Below are positions 7,501 to 16,807 of a stretch of 61,266 nt of DNA, in pieces. This DNA comes from Neogemmobacter tilapiae. Its GTDB lineage: Bacteria > Pseudomonadota > Alphaproteobacteria > Rhodobacterales > Rhodobacteraceae. The notes beneath the pieces were generated by a model. The model worked only from the letters and a program-made list of their open reading frames with translations. It was not told where the DNA came from and made no database searches. Position numbers and translations under genes: made by a program. How positions within the stretch are numbered: position 1 is the stretch's first letter; each line of letters starts with the position of its first letter. The DNA lies in NCBI RefSeq assembly GCF_014652215.1, contig NZ_BMYJ01000002.1, positions 340,074-401,339 on the forward strand, read 5' to 3'.

Positions 7501-7734
7501 TCAGGCGAGCAAGGCGGCGATGGCGTCTTTCAGCTGCATCCTTTGCCGCCGTAATTGGCGTTCGGTGTCTTCGGACGCGGGTTTTACATGGGTTTCGATG
7601 GCGTGGATTTCGCGGTTGAGCTGGTGATAATCCTCGGCCAGCCGGGCGAAATGGGCGTTGGTTTGTTTCAGGCTTTGGATGGTCTCGGCCTTGCCGGGGA
7701 ATTCTTCGATCAGTTCATGCGGGGTGTGGGACAT
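7501..7734 (-). CDS. YdcH family protein (DUF465)
   Basis: A 77-residue, mostly helical protein of the DUF465/YdcH family: an N-terminal SHTPHELIEEFPG, a central charged helix (FARLAEDYHQLNREIHAIE) and a second basic helix. It looks like a two-helix hairpin or coiled coil. Function in the family is not established. GGAGAAGGC precedes the ATG at a good distance. Confidence 0.85.
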   Translation of the reverse strand: MSHTPHELIEEFPGKAETIQSLKQTNAHFARLAEDYHQLNREIHAIETHVKPASEDTERQLRRQRMQLKDAIAALLA

Positions 7735-7757
7735 GCCTTCTCCTCTGGTGTCTTGCT

Positions 7758-7771
7758 TGGCAAGTTTGCCA
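7758..7771. promoter_or_regulatory. Inverted repeat upstream of ydcH
   Basis: TGGCAA-GT-TTGCCA forms a perfect 6-bp inverted repeat centred 31 nt before the ydcH start codon. It is a possible operator; no regulator can be assigned. Confidence 0.3.
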
Positions 7772-7804
7772 GAGGAGAGGGTTTGCCGCCTTGATCCGGA
7801 TCAA

Positions 7805-9457
7805 TCAGCGCTGGGATTGGGCCCAGTTCGGGTTGATCCAGGGTTCCAGATTGGAGCGGGGCAGGGGCATCTTGTCCAAAAGGTGATCAGAGACCTTTTC
7901 CCCCACCATAATCGAGGGGGCGTTCAAGTTGCCGTTCGTCACCTGCGGGAAGATCGAGCTGTCGGCGACGCGCAGCCCTTCGACGCCGATCACGCGGGCT
8001 TGGGGGTCGACCACGGCCATCGGATCATCGGCGCGGCCCATACGGGCGGTGCCGCAGGGGTGATAGGCGCTTTCGGCGTGCTGGCGGATGAAATTGTCCA
8101 GTTCCTCATCGGTCTGATAGCCCGCGCCAGGTTGGATTTCATGTTTGACATGGGGCTGCATGGCCTGTTGGCCAAAGATTTCGCGCGTCAGGCGGATGCA
8201 GCGGCGGAATTCATCCCAATCGTCGGGGTGCGACATATAGTTGAAGCGGATTTCAGGCGGGGCCTCGGGATCGGAGGATCGAAGCGTGACCGCGCCGCGC
8301 GACTTGGACCGCATGGGGCCGACATGGACCTGAAAGCCGTGGCCCTCGGCCGCCGCCTTGCCGTCGTAGCGGACGGCGATGGGCAGAAAGTGGTATTGGA
8401 TATCGGGATAGTCGATGCCCGCGCGGGAACGAATGAAGCCGCAGCTTTCAAACTGGTTCGATGCCCCTAGGCCGGTGCGGGTGAACAGCCATTGCGCGCC
8501 GACCATCGCCTTGCCCAAGAGGTTCCAGTATTTATAGAGCGTGATGGGCTGGCGGGCGGCGAACTGCATGTAGATTTCAAGATGGTCTTGCAGGTTCTGG
8601 CCGACCCCTCCTCGATCGGCCAGAACCGCGACCCCATGCGAACGCAGTTGCGCCGCGGGGCCTATGCCAGAATTCAGCAGGATTTTCGGGCTGTTGATCG
8701 ACGAGGCGGCAAGGATCACCTCGCGCGCGGCGGGGATAATTTCCAAGACTCCGCCGCGCCGCACCTCGACCCCCGTGGCGCGAAGGCCGTCAAAGGTGAC
8801 GCGGCGGGCGAGGGCGCGGATGAGTTGGACTTTGCCCGTTTTCAGCGCGGGACGCAGATAGGCGTTGGCGGCGGACCAGCGACGACCTTTCCAGATCGTC
8901 GCCTCCATCGCGCCAAAGCCTTCTTGCTGTTGGCCGTTGTAATCGCCCGTCACCGGATAGCCCGCCTGTTCGCCCGCCTGAATGAAGGCGTTGAACAGGG
9001 GGTTGGTGCGGGGACCACGGGTGATGTGGAGGGGGCCATCGTGGCCACGGTATTCGCTGGCGGGGCCGCCGTGCCAGTGTTCCATGCGTTTGTAATAGGG
9101 CAGGACATCGGCATAGGCCCAGCCTTGGGCACCCATTTCTTCCCATGTGTCAAAGTCGCGGGCATGGCCCCGGACATAGACCATGCCGTTGATCGAGGAG
9201 GAACCGCCAATGACCTTGCCGCGGGGGGTGGCCAGAACGCGGCCGCCAAGATGGGGTTCGGGTTCGGATTTGAGGCCCCAATCGTAGATGCCCATGTTCA
9301 TGGGGTAGGAAAGCGCCCCCGGCATCTGGATGAACGGCCCGGCATCAGTGCCGCCGTGTTCGATGATGGTGACGCTGCGGCCCGCCATCGCCAGACGATA
9401 GGCCATGGCGCATCCGGCGGAACCGGCCCCGACGATGACGAATTCAGAGGCCATCAT
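7805..9457 (-). CDS. betA: Choline dehydrogenase (GMC oxidoreductase)
   Basis: FAD-dependent, membrane-associated enzyme that oxidises choline to betaine aldehyde. The 550 residues show the N-terminal FAD site [18 protein letters not shown] signature 1 ([18 protein letters not shown]), signature 2 ([17 protein letters not shown]), and the C-terminal catalytic region [12 protein letters not shown] with [12 protein letters not shown]. The start at 9457 overlaps the betC stop in an ATGA arrangement and has AAGGGGGGA before it, so translation is probably coupled to betC. It is the last gene of betI-betC-betA. The betaine aldehyde dehydrogenase betB, often in this operon, is absent from the window. 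Confidence 0.9.
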   Translation of the reverse strand: MMASEFVIVGAGSAGCAMAYRLAMAGRSVTIIEHGGTDAGPFIQMPGALSYPMNMGIYDWGLKSEPEPHLGGRVLATPRGKVIGGSSSINGMVYVRGHARDFDTWEEMGAQGWAYADVLPYYKRMEHWHGGPASEYRGHDGPLHITRGPRTNPLFNAFIQAGEQAGYPVTGDYNGQQQEGFGAMEATIWKGRRWSAANAYLRPALKTGKVQLIRALARRVTFDGLRATGVEVRRGGVLEIIPAAREVILAASSINSPKILLNSGIGPAAQLRSHGVAVLADRGGVGQNLQDHLEIYMQFAARQPITLYKYWNLLGKAMVGAQWLFTRTGLGASNQFESCGFIRSRAGIDYPDIQYHFLPIAVRYDGKAAAEGHGFQVHVGPMRSKSRGAVTLRSSDPEAPPEIRFNYMSHPDDWDEFRRCIRLTREIFGQQAMQPHVKHEIQPGAGYQTDEELDNFIRQHAESAYHPCGTARMGRADDPMAVVDPQARVIGVEGLRVADSSIFPQVTNGNLNAPSIMVGEKVSDHLLDKMPLPRSNLEPWINPNWAQSQR

Positions 9458-10965
9458 TCCCCCCTTGGAAAGCGTTTGGAGGTTTCGAGGATGTTCAGAT
9501 CCATATGGTTGCGCATGTAGCGTTCGGAGGCTTTTTGCAGCGGCTGGAAATCCCATGGGAAATAGGCACCATTGCGCAAGGCTTCGTAAACGACCCAGCG
9601 CCGGGCTTGGCTGGCGCGGACATCGGCGTCGAAACGGTCAAGATCCCAGCGGGCCAGCGCCTCTGTTTTCAGTGTAGACAGGGTTTCGGCATGGGCGGGA
9701 TCGGCTGCGAGATTGTGCAATTCCTGCGGATCGTCGGCCATGTTGAACAGCATGTCGGGGTCAAGTTTGCACAAAACCAACTTCCACGGGCCGCGGCGCA
9801 GGGCGACCATCGGCGCCTCGGACGCCTCGGCGGCATATTCCATGGCGACGGGTTCGGCGCGGGTTTGGCCCTGCATGAGGGGGAGGAGTGAGGTGCCGTC
9901 GGTCCAAGGCATGACCTCGGACAGATCAATCCCGGCCAGTGCGCAGAGGGTGGGGGTCACGTCGAGGGTCGATACCGGCGTGTCGATGTGGGCCGGGGTG
10001 ATGCCGGGCGCGGAAATCATCAGCGGGACGCCCGCCGAATGTTCAAAGAAGTTCATCTTGAACCACATGCCGCGTTCGCCCAGCATATCGCCATGGTCTG
10101 ACAGGAAGAGGATGATCGCCTCTTGGCGGGTCGCTTTCAGCGCCTCTAGAACCTCGCCGATCTTGTCATCGACATAGGAAATGTTGGCGAAATAGGCTTG
10201 GCGCGAACGGCGGGTCATCTCATCCGTCAGGTCATAGTTCGCGGCGTCCGAAGCCTTATAGATGCGCTGGGAATGGGGGTCGCTTTCAGCATAGGGGATA
10301 GGGGCCGTGGCGGGGTCGAGATAGGCGCAGTCGTTGTACAGATCCCAGTATTTCTTGCGCGCGACATAGGGGTCATGCGGATGTGTCAGGCTGACGGTCA
10401 TCATCCAAGGGCGGTCGTCGGCCCCGCGTGACAGGTCATAGACGCGTTGGGTGGCGTGGAAGGCCACCTCGTCATCATATTCCATTTGGTTGGTGATTTC
10501 GGCGATGCCTGCACCGGTGACGGAACCCATGTTGTGATACCACCAGTCGATGCGTTCGCCGGGCTTGCGGTAGTCGGGGGTCCAGCCGAAATCGGCGGGG
10601 TAGATGTCGGTGGTCAGGCGTTCCTCGAACCCGTGCATCTGGTCGGGGCCGACGAAATGCATCTTGCCCGAGAGGATGGTGCGATAGCCCGCACGGCGCA
10701 GGTGGTGGGCATAGGTCGGGATGTCGCTGCGGAATTCAGCGGCATTGTCATAGACGCCGTTGCGCGAGGGCAATTGCCCCGACATGAAGGCGGCGCGGGC
10801 GGGCGAGCAAAGGGGGGACGCCGTATAGGTCTGCGAAAAGCGCACCGACTTTGCGGCAAGGGCCTTGAGGTTGGGGGCATGCAGCCAATCGGCGGGACCA
10901 TCGGGGAAGAAGGGGCCGGCGAGTTGATCGGCCATGAAGATCAGGATGTTGGGCTTTTTGGACAT
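9454..10965 (-). CDS. betC: Choline-O-sulfatase
   Basis: Hydrolyses choline-O-sulfate to choline and sulfate. This 503-residue member of the alkaline phosphatase/sulfatase superfamily carries the formylglycine motif C-S-P-A-R at Cys53 ([15 protein letters not shown]). The N-terminal [14 protein letters not shown] holds metal ligands, and [17 protein letters not shown] supplies the second metal site. It lies between betI and betA, with 17 bp to betI and a 4-bp overlap with betA, the usual alphaproteobacterial bet arrangement. Activity needs a formylglycine-generating enzyme encoded elsewhere. Confidence 0.93.
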   Translation of the reverse strand: MSKKPNILIFMADQLAGPFFPDGPADWLHAPNLKALAAKSVRFSQTYTASPLCSPARAAFMSGQLPSRNGVYDNAAEFRSDIPTYAHHLRRAGYRTILSGKMHFVGPDQMHGFEERLTTDIYPADFGWTPDYRKPGERIDWWYHNMGSVTGAGIAEITNQMEYDDEVAFHATQRVYDLSRGADDRPWMMTVSLTHPHDPYVARKKYWDLYNDCAYLDPATAPIPYAESDPHSQRIYKASDAANYDLTDEMTRRSRQAYFANISYVDDKIGEVLEALKATRQEAIILFLSDHGDMLGERGMWFKMNFFEHSAGVPLMISAPGITPAHIDTPVSTLDVTPTLCALAGIDLSEVMPWTDGTSLLPLMQGQTRAEPVAMEYAAEASEAPMVALRRGPWKLVLCKLDPDMLFNMADDPQELHNLAADPAHAETLSTLKTEALARWDLDRFDADVRASQARRWVVYEALRNGAYFPWDFQPLQKASERYMRNHMDLNILETSKRFPRGE

Positions 10966-10982
10966 TTTTTCCCCTTGGGTCT

Positions 10983-11567
10983 TCAGACCGGGCCTTGTTG
11001 AATTTCATTGTCGAGCACCGAGAGAACGAGGCTGATCGCCTGTTTACGGGCATCGGGGCTGGTTTGGACGATCTGGCGCAGATAGACGCCGTCGATCAGC
11101 GCGGCCAAGGCATCGGCCACACGGGGCGCGCGGGCACCGACAAGCGGGCGCAGGTCGTGGCAAAGGTTGGTGCGGATGCGGCCCTGATAGATGTTCAGCA
11201 GGCGTTTCGCCTCGGGCAGGGTCTGGGCCATGACATAGAAGGTGAGCCAAGCGCCCACCACCTCGCGCCGGAAACTGGCGGCGCTGAACGAGGCTTGCAC
11301 CAGCGCCTGCAAGCGGCCCTTGTGGCCATTGGCGACGGACAAAGCGCCGCGCACCTCGGCCCCATAGATCGCAAGGACATGGCGCATGGCCGCCAGAAAC
11401 ATGTCTTCCTTCGATCCGAAATAGTGATGGGCCAGTGCCGAAGACATGCCTGCACGTTTTGCAATCTGGCTGACGGTGACATCCAGATTGCCCGCCCGAC
11501 CGATTTCGACAATCGTGGCGTTGACCAGCGCTGCCTTTCGGATAGGCTCCATTCCAATCTTTGGCAT
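10983..11567 (-). CDS. betI: TetR-family repressor BetI
   Basis: Choline-responsive repressor of bet genes. The 194 residues start MPKIGMEPIRKAAL. The helix-turn-helix is in VTVSQIAKRAGMSSALAHHYFGSKEDMFLAA (about residues 30-60), and the ligand domain ends in LVLSVLDNEIQQG. The frame is open much further upstream, but that part lies opposite choX, so the ATG at 11567 is used. It heads the minus-strand operon and faces choX across a 93-bp gap holding a BetI-type inverted repeat, so it probably represses both directions. Confidence 0.9.
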   Translation of the reverse strand: MPKIGMEPIRKAALVNATIVEIGRAGNLDVTVSQIAKRAGMSSALAHHYFGSKEDMFLAAMRHVLAIYGAEVRGALSVANGHKGRLQALVQASFSAASFRREVVGAWLTFYVMAQTLPEAKRLLNIYQGRIRTNLCHDLRPLVGARAPRVADALAALIDGVYLRQIVQTSPDARKQAISLVLSVLDNEIQQGPV

Positions 11568-11622
11568 CGAACCCCGGGCCTTTCGCAGATTTTGCTTGCC
11601 AGACGGGGGTAGACCGAAGTTT

Positions 11623-11636
11623 ATTGACTCGTCAAT
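11623..11636. promoter_or_regulatory. Putative BetI operator
   Basis: ATTGAC-TC-GTCAAT is a perfect 6-bp inverted repeat in the betI-choX divergent region, 24 bp before the choX start. TTGA...TCAA symmetry and location agree with known BetI boxes. Confidence 0.6.
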
Positions 11637-11660
11637 CAACAAAAACTCAGGGAGCCTGCC

Positions 11661-12578
11661 ATGACCCTTAAACATCTGCTTCTTGCCACCGCCCTTTCGG
11701 GCATGGCATCTGCCGCTTACGCCGAAGGCTGTGACAGCATTGCCTTTTCGGATGTGGGTTGGACCGATATCACGGTGACAACCTCGGCCACGAAACAAGT
11801 TTTGACTGCGCTGGGCTATGGCGTCGATGTCAAGATTCTGGCCGTGCCGGTGACTTTCGCCTCGTTGGAATCGGGCGATGTGGACGTATTCTTGGGCAAC
11901 TGGATGCCCGCACAAGCCGGGGCGATCGGGCCCTATCTGGAAAGTGGCAGCATTGAAACGCTGACGACGAACCTGACGGGCACGAAATATACCTTGGCTG
12001 TGCCGACCTATCTTTATGACAAGGGCCTGAAAACCTATGCCGACGTGCCGAAGTTCAAGGAAGAATTGGAAGGCAAGGTCTACGGGATCGAGCCGGGGAA
12101 CGAAGGCAACGGCTATCTGATTTCGCTGACCGAGGCTGGAAAGGCCTTGGAAGGGATGGAAGTGGTCGAAAGCTCGGAACAGGGGATGCTGGCACAGGTG
12201 TCGCGTTTCTATCCCGACCAGAAGGGCGTGGTCTTCCTGGGCTGGGAACCGCATCCGATGAACGCGAACTTTGATCTGAAATACCTGACCGGCGGCGAAG
12301 ATTTCTTTGGCGGGGAAGGCACGGTTCATACGGTGACGCGCAAAGGCTATGCGGCGGAATGCCCGAATGTGGCCAAGCTGTTGACCAACCAGACCTTCAC
12401 CTTGGCCATGGAAAACGAGATCATGGGCAAGATTCTGGACGGTGGCGAAGACCCGGATGCGGCGGTGGCGGCCTGGATCAAGGCGAATCCGGCGGTGCTG
12501 GACGCTTGGCTGGCGGGTGTCACGACCAAGGACGGGGCCGAGGGTCTGCCTGCGGTCAAAGCGGCCTTTGGTCTGTAA
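11661..12578 (+). CDS. choX: Choline ABC transporter, periplasmic binding protein
   Basis: Binds choline in the periplasm for the ChoXWV importer. It has 305 residues with a Sec signal peptide (MTLKHLLLATALSGMASAAYA) cut near residue 22. The mature OpuAC-like domain begins CDSIAFSDVGWTDITVTT and includes VDVFLGNWMPAQ and GVVFLGWEPHPMN, conserved around the aromatic choline-binding box of ChoX. AGGGAG before the ATG is the ribosome site. A strong hairpin separates it from choW, which would favour a higher level of the binding protein than of the permease. Confidence 0.93.
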   Translation: MTLKHLLLATALSGMASAAYAEGCDSIAFSDVGWTDITVTTSATKQVLTALGYGVDVKILAVPVTFASLESGDVDVFLGNWMPAQAGAIGPYLESGSIETLTTNLTGTKYTLAVPTYLYDKGLKTYADVPKFKEELEGKVYGIEPGNEGNGYLISLTEAGKALEGMEVVESSEQGMLAQVSRFYPDQKGVVFLGWEPHPMNANFDLKYLTGGEDFFGGEGTVHTVTRKGYAAECPNVAKLLTNQTFTLAMENEIMGKILDGGEDPDAAVAAWIKANPAVLDAWLAGVTTKDGAEGLPAVKAAFGL

Positions 12579-12588
12579 TTCCGGTTTG

Positions 12589-12616
12589 AAACGGCGGGGC
12601 CAGACCCCGCCGTTTT
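12589..12616 (+). terminator. Intercistronic hairpin between choX and choW
   Basis: The perfect 11-bp stem AAACGGCGGGG / CCCCGCCGTTT with a 5-nt loop is followed by TTTTC. It lies 10 nt after the choX stop. It looks like a partial terminator or an mRNA 3'-end stabiliser inside the operon. Confidence 0.7.
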
Positions 12617-12649
12617 CAATTCGCAGCCCCGTTTCGGGAAGGGCCACGC

Positions 12650-13510
12650 ATGTTTGAGACGCTGAACGAGGCCACGACAGGGTGGCTGACAGCATGGAAA
12701 ATTCCGGTGGGGGATTGGTCCAAGGCGGCTTTTGACTGGTTGCAGTCGAATGGCAAGCCTGTGTTCGACCTGATCCGCCTGATGATGGAATCGGTGATTG
12801 ACGGGATGCTGTGGGTGATGATGGCGATTCCGCCCATCCTGATGGTGGCCCTTTTCATGGCGCTGACTTGGTATTTGCAGCGCAGTTGGAAGATTGTGAC
12901 GCTGGTGGGCCTAGGCTTTCTGTTCATCATCAATCAGGGCTATTGGCCGCAGACGATGGAAAGCATGACGCTGATCCTTTTGTCTTGTGCGACCTGTATG
13001 GCGATTGGGGTGCCGGTGGGGATTGCCTGCGCGCATCGGCCAAAGCTCTATGCGGCGTTGAGCCCCGTTCTGGATCTGATGCAGACGCTGCCGACGTTTG
13101 TTTATCTGATCCCGGCGATTGTCTTCTTTGGTCTGGGGATGGTGCCGGGGCTGATTGCAACGGTGATCTTTGTGCTGCCCGCGCCGATCCGGCTGACCTA
13201 TCTGGGGGTTGCGAGCACACCAACGGCGCTGATGGAGGCGGCGACGGCCTTTGGGGCGACGCCAAGCCAGCGGCTGTGGAAGGTGGAACTGCCCTATGCG
13301 CTGCCGCAGATCATGGCGGGGATGACGCAGGCGATCATGTTGTCACTGTCGATGGTGGTGATTGCCGCGATGGTGGGGGCGAATGGGTTGGGCGTGCCGG
13401 TGGTGCGGGCCTTGAACTCGGTCAACACCAAGCTGGGCTTTGAATCGGGTTTCATCATCGTGGTGGTGGCCATTTTGCTGGATCGTATGTTGAAGGTGAC
13501 GCGGAAATGA
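12650..13510 (+). CDS. choW: Choline ABC transporter permease
   Basis: A 286-residue inner-membrane permease of the ProW/OpuAB type. The N-terminal amphipathic part (WKIPVGDWSKAAFDWLQ) is followed by about six to seven transmembrane helices. The EAA loop that contacts the ATPase is MEAATAFGATPSQRLWKVELPYALPQI shortened at LMEAATAFGATP and WKVELPYALPQ. It overlaps choV by 4 bp (ATGA), so the two are translationally coupled. Confidence 0.92.
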   Translation: MFETLNEATTGWLTAWKIPVGDWSKAAFDWLQSNGKPVFDLIRLMMESVIDGMLWVMMAIPPILMVALFMALTWYLQRSWKIVTLVGLGFLFIINQGYWPQTMESMTLILLSCATCMAIGVPVGIACAHRPKLYAALSPVLDLMQTLPTFVYLIPAIVFFGLGMVPGLIATVIFVLPAPIRLTYLGVASTPTALMEAATAFGATPSQRLWKVELPYALPQIMAGMTQAIMLSLSMVVIAAMVGANGLGVPVVRALNSVNTKLGFESGFIIVVVAILLDRMLKVTRK

Positions 13511-14541
13511 CAGGCGCAGCAGTCACATTTGACAAGGTTTCCATCGTCTTTGGCGATCGCCCAGAACGGGCCTTGCCCTTGATGGATCAGGGCAAGACGC
13601 GGGCCGAGGTGCAGAAGGCGACGGCGCAGGTGCTGGGGGTGCATGATTGCAGCCTGACCGTGGCCGAGGGCGAGATTCTGGTGCTGATGGGCCTTTCGGG
13701 GTCAGGCAAATCGACGCTTTTGCGGGCGGTGAACGGGCTGAACCCGGTGGTTCGCGGTTCGGTCAAGGTGCGGCATGGGGATTTCGCCTGTGACACGGCG
13801 AATTGCTCTGCGGCAGATTTGCTGCATGTGCGGCGGTCGATGATTGCGATGGTGTTCCAGCAATTCGGGCTGTTGCCCTGGCGGACGGTGCGGGAAAACG
13901 TGGGTCTGGGTCTGGAACTGGCGGGGATGTCGCTGGCGGAACGGACGGGCCGGGTCGATGGGCAATTGGCGCTGGTGAACCTGTCGCAATGGGCGGACCG
14001 TCGGGTGGGCGAGTTGTCGGGGGGGATGCAGCAAAGGGTGGGTTTGGCGCGGGCCTTTGCCACCGAAGCACCGATTTTGCTGATGGATGAACCCTTTTCC
14101 GCCCTTGATCCGCTGATCCGGTCGCGGTTGCAGGATGAGTTGCTGGATCTGCAAAAGCGGCTGAAGAAGACGATCATCTTTGTGAGCCATGATCTGGATG
14201 AGGCGTTCAAGATCGGCAACCGGATCGCCCTGATGGAGGGCGGGCGGATCGTGCAGTGTGGGACGGCAAGGGAAATCATCGCCAATCCGATCAGCGATTA
14301 TGTCGCGGATTTCGTGGCGCATATGAACCCCTTGGCGGTGCTGACGGCGCGGGATGTGATGGTCGCGGGGCCGGGGGCGGAAGGTGCGCCCGAGGTTGGC
14401 GTCGATGCGCCGGTTAAGGCGGTGATGGGGCTGATCGAAAAGGGGGCGGTCGAAGTGACCGTGACCGAAGGCGACAAGGTGGTGGGGGTGATCCGCGCGC
14501 CGTCGCTGATGGGGCGCTTGGTCAACCCGCGCGGGGTTTGA
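13507..14541 (+). CDS. choV: Choline ABC transporter ATPase
   Basis: A 344-residue ATPase of the ProV/OpuAA class. It shows Walker A GLSGSGKST (residues 62-70), the ABC signature LSGGMQQRVGLARAF, Walker B ILLMDEPFSALDP, and the switch histidine in IIFVSHDLDEAFKIG. The last 70 residues (LTARDVMVAGP to the end) are a CBS-like regulatory module, which in OpuA-type transporters senses ionic conditions or nucleotide. It starts inside the choW stop and ends the operon. Confidence 0.92.
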   Translation: MTGAAVTFDKVSIVFGDRPERALPLMDQGKTRAEVQKATAQVLGVHDCSLTVAEGEILVLMGLSGSGKSTLLRAVNGLNPVVRGSVKVRHGDFACDTANCSAADLLHVRRSMIAMVFQQFGLLPWRTVRENVGLGLELAGMSLAERTGRVDGQLALVNLSQWADRRVGELSGGMQQRVGLARAFATEAPILLMDEPFSALDPLIRSRLQDELLDLQKRLKKTIIFVSHDLDEAFKIGNRIALMEGGRIVQCGTAREIIANPISDYVADFVAHMNPLAVLTARDVMVAGPGAEGAPEVGVDAPVKAVMGLIEKGAVEVTVTEGDKVVGVIRAPSLMGRLVNPRGV

Positions 14542-14581
14542 TTTGCAAATTGCAGGGTTGCCCTTGCCAATGATTTGCAAA
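14542..14581. promoter_or_regulatory. Two TTTGCAAA boxes upstream of pccB
   Basis: ATTTGCAAAT at 14541-14550 and ATTTGCAAATT at 14573-14583 hold TTTGCAAA cores 32 bp apart centre to centre, roughly three helical turns. They lie 70-110 bp before the pccB start and match the boxes before the regulator at 6.1 kb. They are the likely PccR operators of the propionyl-CoA carboxylase operon. Confidence 0.65.
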
Positions 14582-14602
14582 TTATCCCGATTTTGCTTTT
14601 CG

Positions 14603-14640
14603 CCCCGGCCTGTGCATCTTAGGTTACAGGCAGGCCGGGG
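14603..14640 (+). promoter_or_regulatory. Hairpin directly before the pccB ribosome site
   Basis: CCCCGGCCTG (14603-14612) pairs perfectly with CAGGCCGGGG (14631-14640) around an 18-nt loop. The 3' arm ends one base before GGAGG (14642-14646). If transcribed it would form a stable leader hairpin beside the ribosome site; if not, it may be a second operator. Confidence 0.45.
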
Positions 14641-14651
14641 CGGAGGGCGCG

Positions 14652-16184
14652 ATGAAGGACATTCTGACAGAGCTTGAGGCGCGGCGGGCCGAGGCGCGGG
14701 CGGGCGGCGGGGCGCGGCGTGTGGAAGGGCAGCATACCAAAGGCAAGCTGACCGCGCGAGAACGAATCGAATTGCTGCTGGATGAGGGCAGCTTTGAAGA
14801 GTTCGACATGTTCGTGCAGCATCGTTGCAGTGATTTCGGCATGGAGGAAACGCGGCATCCGGGCGATGGGGTGATCACCGGCTGGGGCACGGTAAATGGG
14901 CGGCAGGTCTATGTCTTTGCACAAGATTTCACGGTGCTGGGCGGGTCGGTTTCAGAAACCCATGGGGCCAAGATCTGCAAGATCATGGACATGGCGATCC
15001 AGAACGGGGCGCCGATCATCGGTTTGAATGACAGCGGTGGGGCACGGATTCAGGAAGGCGTGGGTTCGCTGGCGGCCTATGGCGAGATTTTTCAGCGGAA
15101 TATTCTGGCGTCTGGGGTGGTGCCGCAGATCAGCCTGATTATGGGGCCTTGCGCGGGGGGGGCGGTCTATTCGCCCGCGATGACCGACTTTATCTTTATG
15201 GTGAAGGATTCGTCTTACATGTTCGTGACGGGGCCGGATGTGGTCAAGACCGTGACGAATGAACAGGTCAGCGCCGAAGAACTGGGTGGGGCGGGGACGC
15301 ATACGAAACGGTCGAGCGTGGCGGATGGGGCCTATGATAACGATGTGGAGCTTTTGGCCGAAACGCGGCGGCTGATCGACTTTCTGCCCCTGAACAACCG
15401 GGAAAAAGCGCCAGTGCGGCCGTTCTTTGATGATCCGGCGCGGGTGGAGGCAAGCCTGGATACGCTGATCCCGGACAATCCGAACCAGCCCTATGATATG
15501 AAAGAGCTGATCACCAAGGTCGCGGATGAGGGGGATTTCTTTGAAATCCAGCGGGACTTTGCGGGGAATATCGTGACGGGTTTCATTCGGTTGGAAGGGC
15601 AGACGGTCGGCGTCGTGGCGAACCAGCCGATGGTGCTGGCGGGCTGTCTGGACATTGATGCCAGCCGCAAGGCGGCACGGTTTGTGCGCTTCTGCGATGC
15701 CTTTGAAATTCCGATTCTGACGCTGGTCGATGTGCCGGGTTTCCTGCCGGGCACAGCGCAGGAATATGGCGGGGTGATCAAGCATGGGGCCAAGCTGCTG
15801 TTCGCCTATGGCGAGGCGACGGTGCCGAAGGTGACGGTGCTGACGCGGAAGACCTATGGTGGGGCCTATGTGGTGATGTCGTCGAAACATCTGCGTGGCG
15901 ATTTCAACTATGCTTGGCCCACAGCAGAAGTGGCGGTGATGGGGGCCAAGGGGGCGACGGAAATTCTATATCGCAGCGAATTGGGCGAGCCTGAAAAGAT
16001 CGCGGCACGGGTGAAGGACTATGAGGCGCGCTTTGCCAACCCGTTTGTGGCGGCCGAGCGGGGTTTCATCGATGAGGTGATCATGCCGCATTCGACACGG
16101 CGTCGGGTGGCGCGGGCCTTTGCCAGCCTGCGGGGGAAGCGCCAGCAGAACCCGTGGAAAAAGCACGACAACATCCCGCTATGA
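14652..16184 (+). CDS. pccB: Propionyl-CoA carboxylase, beta (carboxyltransferase) subunit
   Basis: Transfers the carboxyl group from biotin on PccA to propionyl-CoA, giving methylmalonyl-CoA. The 510 residues contain the two crotonase-fold carboxyltransferase halves, with acyl-CoA site [12 protein letters not shown] seen here as [33 protein letters not shown], and the biotin-side [16 protein letters not shown] and [17 protein letters not shown] stands 6 nt before the ATG. Upstream TTTGCAAA boxes suggest PccR control. Four small genes separate it from pccA, a spacing seen in relatives where the two subunit genes are near but not adjacent. Confidence 0.95.
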   Translation: MKDILTELEARRAEARAGGGARRVEGQHTKGKLTARERIELLLDEGSFEEFDMFVQHRCSDFGMEETRHPGDGVITGWGTVNGRQVYVFAQDFTVLGGSVSETHGAKICKIMDMAIQNGAPIIGLNDSGGARIQEGVGSLAAYGEIFQRNILASGVVPQISLIMGPCAGGAVYSPAMTDFIFMVKDSSYMFVTGPDVVKTVTNEQVSAEELGGAGTHTKRSSVADGAYDNDVELLAETRRLIDFLPLNNREKAPVRPFFDDPARVEASLDTLIPDNPNQPYDMKELITKVADEGDFFEIQRDFAGNIVTGFIRLEGQTVGVVANQPMVLAGCLDIDASRKAARFVRFCDAFEIPILTLVDVPGFLPGTAQEYGGVIKHGAKLLFAYGEATVPKVTVLTRKTYGGAYVVMSSKHLRGDFNYAWPTAEVAVMGAKGATEILYRSELGEPEKIAARVKDYEARFANPFVAAERGFIDEVIMPHSTRRRVARAFASLRGKRQQNPWKKHDNIPL

Positions 16185-16191
16185 GGGCCTG

Positions 16192-16533
16192 ATGGAAGAA
16201 GTCACCGAACTTTTGACAACGCCGTCAGGGCTGATTGTCAGCCTGATCGAGGTGGTGAATGATGCGCCCGGCCCCGAGGGGTTGACCACGCGTTTTCGGT
16301 TTCTGGCCCCTGATCTGGCGGGGGTCGATTTCGATCTGGCGGCGGCAGATATGCTGCATCTTTGCCAGAGCTATGCGCTGTCTCAGCTGCCCAAGATCGG
16401 CCCTGAGGCCAGCCAGATCATCATTTCGCTGTCGGATCGCCTTGTGCCTTTTGGGGAGGCGGCCCCCGAGGCCTTGCAGTATTTCGAGGCCTATCGAATC
16501 GAGAACGGGGAATGCGTGTGGGAAATGTATTGA
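16192..16533 (+). CDS. DUF6497-like small protein
   Basis: A 113-residue protein of unknown role. The C-terminal half (QIIISLSDRLVPFGEAAPEA followed by FEAYRIENGECVWEMY) resembles the DUF6497 proteins common in Rhodobacteraceae. No signal peptide is visible, although many relatives are secreted. The ATG at 16192 follows the pccB stop by 7 bp and is probably read from the pccB transcript. A longer reading inside the end of pccB from a TTG was not used. Family assignment is from memory of the motif. Confidence 0.75.
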   Translation: MEEVTELLTTPSGLIVSLIEVVNDAPGPEGLTTRFRFLAPDLAGVDFDLAAADMLHLCQSYALSQLPKIGPEASQIIISLSDRLVPFGEAAPEALQYFEAYRIENGECVWEMY

Positions 16534-16636
16534 TGGGCCTTGGGCCGAAAATGGCCGATGGGCGGGCAGGGGGCTTGGGGCCGATGGTTTTGCTGCCTAA
16601 AGATGGGCTGTCCAAACATAGGAAAGGGACAGGAAC

Positions 16637-16765
16637 ATGGATTATCGCCGCGTCGTGCTGGTCGCTTGCATGGGGCTTTTCATGGCCGCTTGCGCGCCGA
16701 AACCTGAACCCATGCCGGTTGTCGAGCCGGTCTCGGTCGAGCCGACCTATACGGGCAAGATGTAA
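16637..16765 (+). CDS. Very small putative lipoprotein (42 aa)
   Basis: The product starts MDYRRVVLVACMGLFMAACA: a short basic N-terminus, a hydrophobic stretch and a lipobox MAAC with Cys19. The remaining 23 residues are proline- and glutamate-rich (PKPEPMPVVEPVSVEPTY). The mature lipopeptide would be a tiny acidic tail anchored in the envelope. AGGGACAGGAAC precedes the ATG. It is 103 bp downstream of the DUF6497-like gene and on the same strand. No function is known to me. Confidence 0.7.
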   Translation: MDYRRVVLVACMGLFMAACAPKPEPMPVVEPVSVEPTYTGKM

Positions 16766-16807
16766 TCTTGACCGGCTGGCGCGCCCTTCGCATGGCGGAG
16801 GGCGGCC

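Noticed and set aside
11568-12695. Long N-terminal extension of BetI
   Set aside because: Would run antisense to the whole choX gene; the TetR domain starts at the ATG at 11567.
16120-16191. TTG start inside pccB for the DUF6497-like gene
   Set aside because: The added residues are only the out-of-frame end of pccB; the ATG at 16192 suits the family better.
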